From Blastocatellia bacterium (GTDB lineage Bacteria > Acidobacteriota > Blastocatellia > Pyrinomonadales > Pyrinomonadaceae), in NCBI GenBank assembly GCA_013695195.1, contig JACDAY010000372.1, positions 1 to 8,861 on the forward strand: 8,861 bases of DNA. The letters are read 5' to 3'. Within the stretch, counting starts at the first letter, position 1; the number at the start of each line of letters is the position of its first letter. Made by a program: the position numbers and the translations under genes. The notes under the pieces were generated by a model. That model searched no databases. It was not told the origin of the DNA and was given only the letters and a program-made list of their open reading frames with translations. Of the stretch, positions 5,024-8,861 are shown one piece after another.

Positions 5024-6547
5024 ATGGGTAACAATCTTACCAAAAAAAGCCGTCTGCTTAAAAATACTGCTTTCAGCATATTCTCGTGGGTTTTCCCGTT
5101 GTGTCTCGCTTTTATTTCTACGCCCTTACTGGTGAAGGGGTTGGGAAACGAACAGTACGGTATTTATGCTATCGCCCTTGGATTCGTAAGCTTTGCTTTT
5201 TCCAGCGGAGTCGGAAGGATTGCCGCAAAGTATATAGCTGAACTCCGGGCTTCAGGGGAAACCGAAAAATTATCTGAAGCGGTTTCGGCAACAATCTGGC
5301 TAACGGTGGTGATCGGATTATTACAGGCGATCATACTTGCGCTGGCCGCTCCCTATATCGTATCCGAAATTCTGCTTATATCTCCCGATACGGGCAAACA
5401 GGTGTTACTGGCTCTTTACCTGGCTGCCGCCGGCGGAATGTTTTTAATGATCAGCTATGTTTTTCAGTTTATGCTGCATGGAATAAGCCGATTTGACAGG
5501 CTTGCATGGATAACAAATCTCAGCGCGGTTTTATTGAATGCCGGGAATGTTCTTCTTATGCTTTACGGTTTTGGAGTTCTAGTTATCTTAATTTGGAACG
5601 CGATCGTGTTCGCTCTCATCGGCTTTCTATATTACTGGGGTTCAATGCGGCTTTTGCCGGAATTTCACTTTGTTTTTAGAATCAACAAGGGAACCGCTAA
5701 ATCCGTTGCGGCATACGCTTCGAGCATTGTCCTATACCAGGCGCTCACCAGTATTTTATTCATCTTCGAGCGGACCTGGATCGTAAGGAAGTTCGGCCCC
5801 GAAGCTTTGACTTTCTATGTTGTTCCGCTGATGCTTGCGATCTATATGCATGGGCTGCTTGCCAGCTTTGTTCAGGTACTTTTTCCAGTCGTTAATGAGC
5901 TGCTTCTTGATTTGGATAAATTGAAGCGGCTTTATCAAAAAAGTACAAAAGCAGCATTTGTTATAATAGTTTTTATAGTTGGAACATATGTTGCCGGCGG
6001 AAAAATGTTTCTGCAGCTTTGGATGAACGACGAATTTGCAGAGAGGTCGTACAGTCTTTTATTAATTCTAAGCATTACGTTCGGCATCAATGCGGTTGGA
6101 ATGATCGTATGGCAATTGGCCGAAGCATTTAAATACCCTGGCTTAAACGCTTTTAGTGCGGCAATTTGGATGATCGTGTCGATTCCACTGATGGCTGCAG
6201 CCGCGGATGGCTGGCAAATGGAAGGCATTGCTTTTGCTCGTCTGTTAGGGGTTTTAACAACTATTCCAATGATTTTTTATATCGAGAAGCGATTTCTCGG
6301 ACATATTTTCCTGGGGTTTTGGCTCGGAATGATTTTTCGTGCTGCCATTGCTGCCTGTGCAATGATAATCGTCGAAAGCCAGCTTTTGAGCCGGTTCGGA
6401 ACAGGATGGCTCAGTTTGGCGAGCGGTTTTGCCTCGGGAACTATCGTGTTTTGTTCAGTGTTGGTATTGATCGGTTTTATTACGCGGGATGAAAGAACAA
6501 TAATTAGGGAAATGCTGTTTCGAAACGTTAAACCGTCAGTTATCTAA
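5024..6547 (+). CDS. wzx: Wzx-type lipid-linked oligosaccharide flippase
   Basis: A 507-residue integral membrane protein of the MOP superfamily (polysaccharide biosynthesis/MATE-like), with hydrophobic segments throughout consistent with 12-14 helices. The N-terminal half has the family's pattern: a basic start (TKKSRLLKN), a first helix from about 15, then PLLVKGLGNEQYGIYA (34-49), then GVGRIAAKYIAE (62-73), and later FMLHGISRFDRLAW (149-162), where the family usually has a Gly-x-x-Arg-Phe loop. Length is slightly above the usual 400-490 residues. Such proteins move undecaprenyl-diphosphate-linked repeat units from the inner to the outer leaflet of the cytoplasmic membrane. It sits directly before the Wzy-like polymerase gene, the usual partnership. 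The start at ATG 5024 is the first Met before the basic N-terminus; no Shine-Dalgarno precedes it. Substrate specificity cannot be inferred from sequence. Confidence 0.88.
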   Translation: MGNNLTKKSRLLKNTAFSIFSWVFPLCLAFISTPLLVKGLGNEQYGIYAIALGFVSFAFSSGVGRIAAKYIAELRASGETEKLSEAVSATIWLTVVIGLLQAIILALAAPYIVSEILLISPDTGKQVLLALYLAAAGGMFLMISYVFQFMLHGISRFDRLAWITNLSAVLLNAGNVLLMLYGFGVLVILIWNAIVFALIGFLYYWGSMRLLPEFHFVFRINKGTAKSVAAYASSIVLYQALTSILFIFERTWIVRKFGPEALTFYVVPLMLAIYMHGLLASFVQVLFPVVNELLLDLDKLKRLYQKSTKAAFVIIVFIVGTYVAGGKMFLQLWMNDEFAERSYSLLLILSITFGINAVGMIVWQLAEAFKYPGLNAFSAAIWMIVSIPLMAAAADGWQMEGIAFARLLGVLTTIPMIFYIEKRFLGHIFLGFWLGMIFRAAIAACAMIIVESQLLSRFGTGWLSLASGFASGTIVFCSVLVLIGFITRDERTIIREMLFRNVKPSVI

Positions 6548-6652
6548 ATGTTCTCATAAGGTAACTCGCTGGAGCCGATCTCAATTCATTTAACAATGGT
6601 TGAGCGCCGTAAATCCTAGACAAGCGGCTAATTGTCGATTTGAAAACGACGA

Positions 6653-8266
6653 ATGCACGATATATCATTTAGTAGAGAAACCAAATTCGATCATCAGGTA
6701 GATCTCGGCCACAAACGAGTTTTAGCTTTTATGGCAACAGCCTTTAAATATCCGATAGTCAGAACCACTCCGGCGCGTCCGCTTGCTCCGGGCATTATAC
6801 TAATGGCCTTAGTTCTGGCGGTAACGTTTCTGGCTCTTGTGCTCAACAGCGATCTGACGGATGAGTTTCCCTATCTTTATCTTCTGCCGTGGATATTAGC
6901 TCTCGCTGCCGTTTTTTTGATACCGAGCGTTATTTTGTATTATCAAGGGAAGCTGACTCTTTATAACCCGTTGGTGTTTGCCACCTGGTCGTATTTTTTT
7001 CCTGCGTTCGTAGTAGGTGGGCTTATGCTGACCTCCGGTTGGTCACAGCCTTTTTTTCTAAGTTTTATTCAAGATGCCGAGTATAATCTGCCATACACAA
7101 TTGTTCTTATAATGGTCGGTTTTGGCACCCTCGCGCTCGGTTATTTCTCTTCGTTAGGCTTTAAGGCCGGCATTCTGATCGAAAGGTATCTGCCCAATCG
7201 GGATTATCAAGCTTCGGCAATGGTCGTTCCGGGAATTTGCCTTCTTTTGCTGGGGATTTTTAATTCTATCGGGGCTTTAATTCTCGGTGTTATCGGTTAT
7301 CAGCGAGCCGTAGCCTTTGAGTCATACGACGGCCTTGTGTTTTTGACCACTCTATTCTGGATGCAGGGAACATTTCTTTTATGGTACACGATATTTAAGC
7401 AGCGGACGTTGAACATACAAACCTTTGTCATTATGGTTTTGCTGTTCACTGCTTCGATCATAAAAGCATTGTATTCGGGCAATCGCGCCGGGCTTTTACA
7501 GGCTTTCATTGTCGTTATACTGGCATTTCTACTCTCAGGCAGGCGCTTCAACTTTACAAAAAGTGTCGTGGCCGGTGCAATTCTTGCTGTCTGTCTAGTC
7601 GCAGGTATGATTTACGGAACTACTTTTCGGAATGTAAAAGGCTCCGAGTCGCAGGTTTCTATCGATGAATACACCACGAATATCCTGGATACCGTCGATA
7701 AAGTAGGCAGCTCTGACGCTCGGAATGCCATGGAACTCGGTTTTCTCAGTCTTGCGGAACGCATCGATACCCTAAGTTCCGTTGCGGTTGTCGTATCGAG
7801 TTACGAGCAGCTGGTCCCATATGAAGAGAGTTATGGCCTGGATAATAACATCTGGAAGGATATTTCAACTTTTTTTATCCCGCGCGTGCTGTGGAAGGAA
7901 AAACCAGTCGCTTCGGAACCTCACAAATACAGCGATCTGTACTTCAATTATGCTGACAATTCCTTTGCAATTACTCCAATCGGCGATTTGCTTCGTAACT
8001 ACGGGCCGATTGGAGTTCCAATAGGCATGTTTATATTCGGGATTATACTGCGTATGATTTACCGGGCATTGATCGAAGACCAGCCAAAACTCGTGTCACG
8101 CGTTACGCTTTATTTCATGTTACTTTTGGCCATATCATATGAAAGTTTCTATGGTTCGCTGGTTCCGGTTCTTTTCAAAATTGGAATTACATCGCTGCTT
8201 GGAATTCTTATTGTAAACATCATTGCCAAGAGCATGGGCTATCGCAAAACAGCGGCGGCAAACTAA
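6653..8266 (+). CDS. wzy: Wzy-like O-antigen/oligosaccharide repeat-unit polymerase
   Basis: A 537-residue polytopic membrane protein. Helices run from about residue 46 to 323, followed by a large extracytoplasmic region of over 100 residues (about 324-440), then closing helices to about 524. This layout, with one large periplasmic loop in the C-terminal half, is typical of Wzy polymerases. Visible motifs are YSGNRAG (274-280), IPRVLWKEKP (409-418) and TPIGDLLRNYG (441-451); the last two resemble the Pro-Arg-x-x-Trp-x-Lys-Pro and Thr-Pro-x-Gly-(Glu/Asp) stretches of repeat-unit polymerases. Wzy joins flipped repeat units on the periplasmic side by block transfer. Wzy sequences are so diverse that the call rests on topology, these motifs and the neighbour Wzx. 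The start is uncertain: the first 40 residues are hydrophilic and a second ATG at 6731 would remove 26 of them. Neither has a Shine-Dalgarno. A 105-base gap separates it from wzx. Confidence 0.75.
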   Translation: MHDISFSRETKFDHQVDLGHKRVLAFMATAFKYPIVRTTPARPLAPGIILMALVLAVTFLALVLNSDLTDEFPYLYLLPWILALAAVFLIPSVILYYQGKLTLYNPLVFATWSYFFPAFVVGGLMLTSGWSQPFFLSFIQDAEYNLPYTIVLIMVGFGTLALGYFSSLGFKAGILIERYLPNRDYQASAMVVPGICLLLLGIFNSIGALILGVIGYQRAVAFESYDGLVFLTTLFWMQGTFLLWYTIFKQRTLNIQTFVIMVLLFTASIIKALYSGNRAGLLQAFIVVILAFLLSGRRFNFTKSVVAGAILAVCLVAGMIYGTTFRNVKGSESQVSIDEYTTNILDTVDKVGSSDARNAMELGFLSLAERIDTLSSVAVVVSSYEQLVPYEESYGLDNNIWKDISTFFIPRVLWKEKPVASEPHKYSDLYFNYADNSFAITPIGDLLRNYGPIGVPIGMFIFGIILRMIYRALIEDQPKLVSRVTLYFMLLLAISYESFYGSLVPVLFKIGITSLLGILIVNIIAKSMGYRKTAAAN

Positions 8267-8292
8267 TTTCGAATCTGGCTATTTATTCCATA

Positions 8293-8861
8293 ATGATAGT
8301 TTTTACTAACGGTTGTTTCGATATTCTTCATCCGGGACATGTCGATCTTCTTAAACGTGCAAAAGCACTTGGAACGAAGTTGATCGTAGGGATTAACAGC
8401 GACGCATCGGTCCGAAAAATAAAGGGAGACGGACGCCCTTTTCAGAGCCATGATGATCGTGCGGCCATCCTTGCAGCCCTTGAGTCGGTGGACGAAGTTG
8501 TTATTTTTGAGGAGCTTACGCCGGAAACGTTAATTCATCGAATTAAGCCTGATGTATTGGTAAAAGGCGGCGATTGGAAGGTAGGTGAGATTATCGGTGC
8601 CGATTTTGTATTAAAACAACACGGTGGACAAGTTCTTTCACTGCCTCTTTTAGATGGATTTTCGTCGAGTAAAATATTAGATAAGCTGCGCGCTCCGGCT
8701 AAAGCCTCTTACGGCAATAGTAACGATGTTACAGCCGCTTCACTCTCACAGCACATAGATGTTTTTCAAACTATTGCGGAATTTAATTCAAGCGTCATAA
8801 ACGAGTGTGCGGAGCTGATCATCGAAACATTTAAAAATGGAAGTAAACTTCTATTATGCGG
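8293..8861 (+). CDS. fused heptose-1-phosphate adenylyltransferase (RfaE2/HldE-C) and GmhA-like isomerase, 3' partial
   Basis: An open frame from ATG 8293 runs off the window end after 189 codons. Residues 1-132 are a complete nucleotidyltransferase domain: FTNGCFDILHPGHVDLL (4-20) with the HxGH nucleotide-binding motif at 13-16, GINSDASVRKIKGDGRPF (33-50), VKGGDW (90-95) and DGFSSSKIL (121-129). This matches D-beta-D-heptose-1-phosphate adenylyltransferase, the C-terminal half of HldE. After a polar linker (about 133-151), HIDVFQTIAEF (154-164) and ELIIETFKNGSKLLLCG (174-190) match the start of GmhA, sedoheptulose-7-phosphate isomerase, which would continue into the Asn-Gly-Gly-Ser phosphate-binding loop just past the edge. 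The fusion would join the first and the nucleotide-activating steps of ADP-heptose synthesis in one cytoplasmic protein; the kinase domain is absent from this reading frame. The ATG lies 26 bases after the wzy stop, directly before the first beta strand, with no Shine-Dalgarno; homologs often have 20 or more residues before this point. Confidence 0.83.
   Translation, partial: MIVFTNGCFDILHPGHVDLLKRAKALGTKLIVGINSDASVRKIKGDGRPFQSHDDRAAILAALESVDEVVIFEELTPETLIHRIKPDVLVKGGDWKVGEIIGADFVLKQHGGQVLSLPLLDGFSSSKILDKLRAPAKASYGNSNDVTAASLSQHIDVFQTIAEFNSSVINECAELIIETFKNGSKLLLC

Noticed and set aside
6596..6619. Seven-codon upstream frame in the wzx-wzy gap
   Set aside because: ATG to TAG with seven codons is expected by chance, and there is no ribosome-binding site or attenuator-like codon run.

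Overview
The window is a run of cell-surface polysaccharide genes, all on the + strand, from a bacterium that makes lipid-linked glycans. Base composition is moderate (mid-40s percent G+C by eye). None of the starts I examined has a convincing Shine-Dalgarno sequence. The last gene belongs to ADP-heptose synthesis, which points to a Gram-negative with LPS or a heptose-containing exopolysaccharide. I cannot fix the phylum: weak ribosome-binding signals plus a DUF433/DUF5615 module would fit Acidobacteriota, Leptospira-like or Bacteroidota-like lineages, but this is only a guess.

Layout: 1-117 is the 3' end of an upstream gene, perhaps a methyltransferase, overlapping the start of a GT-C type membrane glycosyltransferase (107-1720). 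A decayed toxin-antitoxin pair follows (1808-2370): a DUF433 antitoxin and a DUF5615 PIN-like toxin, with three apparent single-base losses in T-runs and a probable active-site Asp to Tyr change. After a leader with a hairpin comes a GDP-mannose 3,5-epimerase-like enzyme (2483-3487) with the whole catalytic set conserved. A 482-base stretch without a convincing gene (3488-3969) holds a long imperfect palindrome and several smaller dyads. Then come a GT2 glycosyltransferase (3970-4917), a Wzx-type flippase (5024-6547), a Wzy-type polymerase (6653-8266), and the start of a gene that fuses a heptose-1-phosphate adenylyltransferase (RfaE2/HldE-C) to a GmhA-like sedoheptulose-7-phosphate isomerase (8293 to the window end, cut off).

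How they fit together (inference): the epimerase and the heptose enzyme supply nucleotide sugars, the GT2 enzyme adds a sugar to a lipid-linked repeat unit on the cytoplasmic face, Wzx flips the unit, Wzy polymerises it, and the GT-C enzyme may transfer a sugar from a polyprenyl-phosphate donor on the outer face. This is a Wzx/Wzy-dependent O-antigen or exopolysaccharide locus.

I see no clearly new defence or mobile system. The points most worth a second look are the adenylyltransferase-isomerase fusion, the long palindromic element, the plant-type epimerase and the pattern of decay in the toxin-antitoxin pair.
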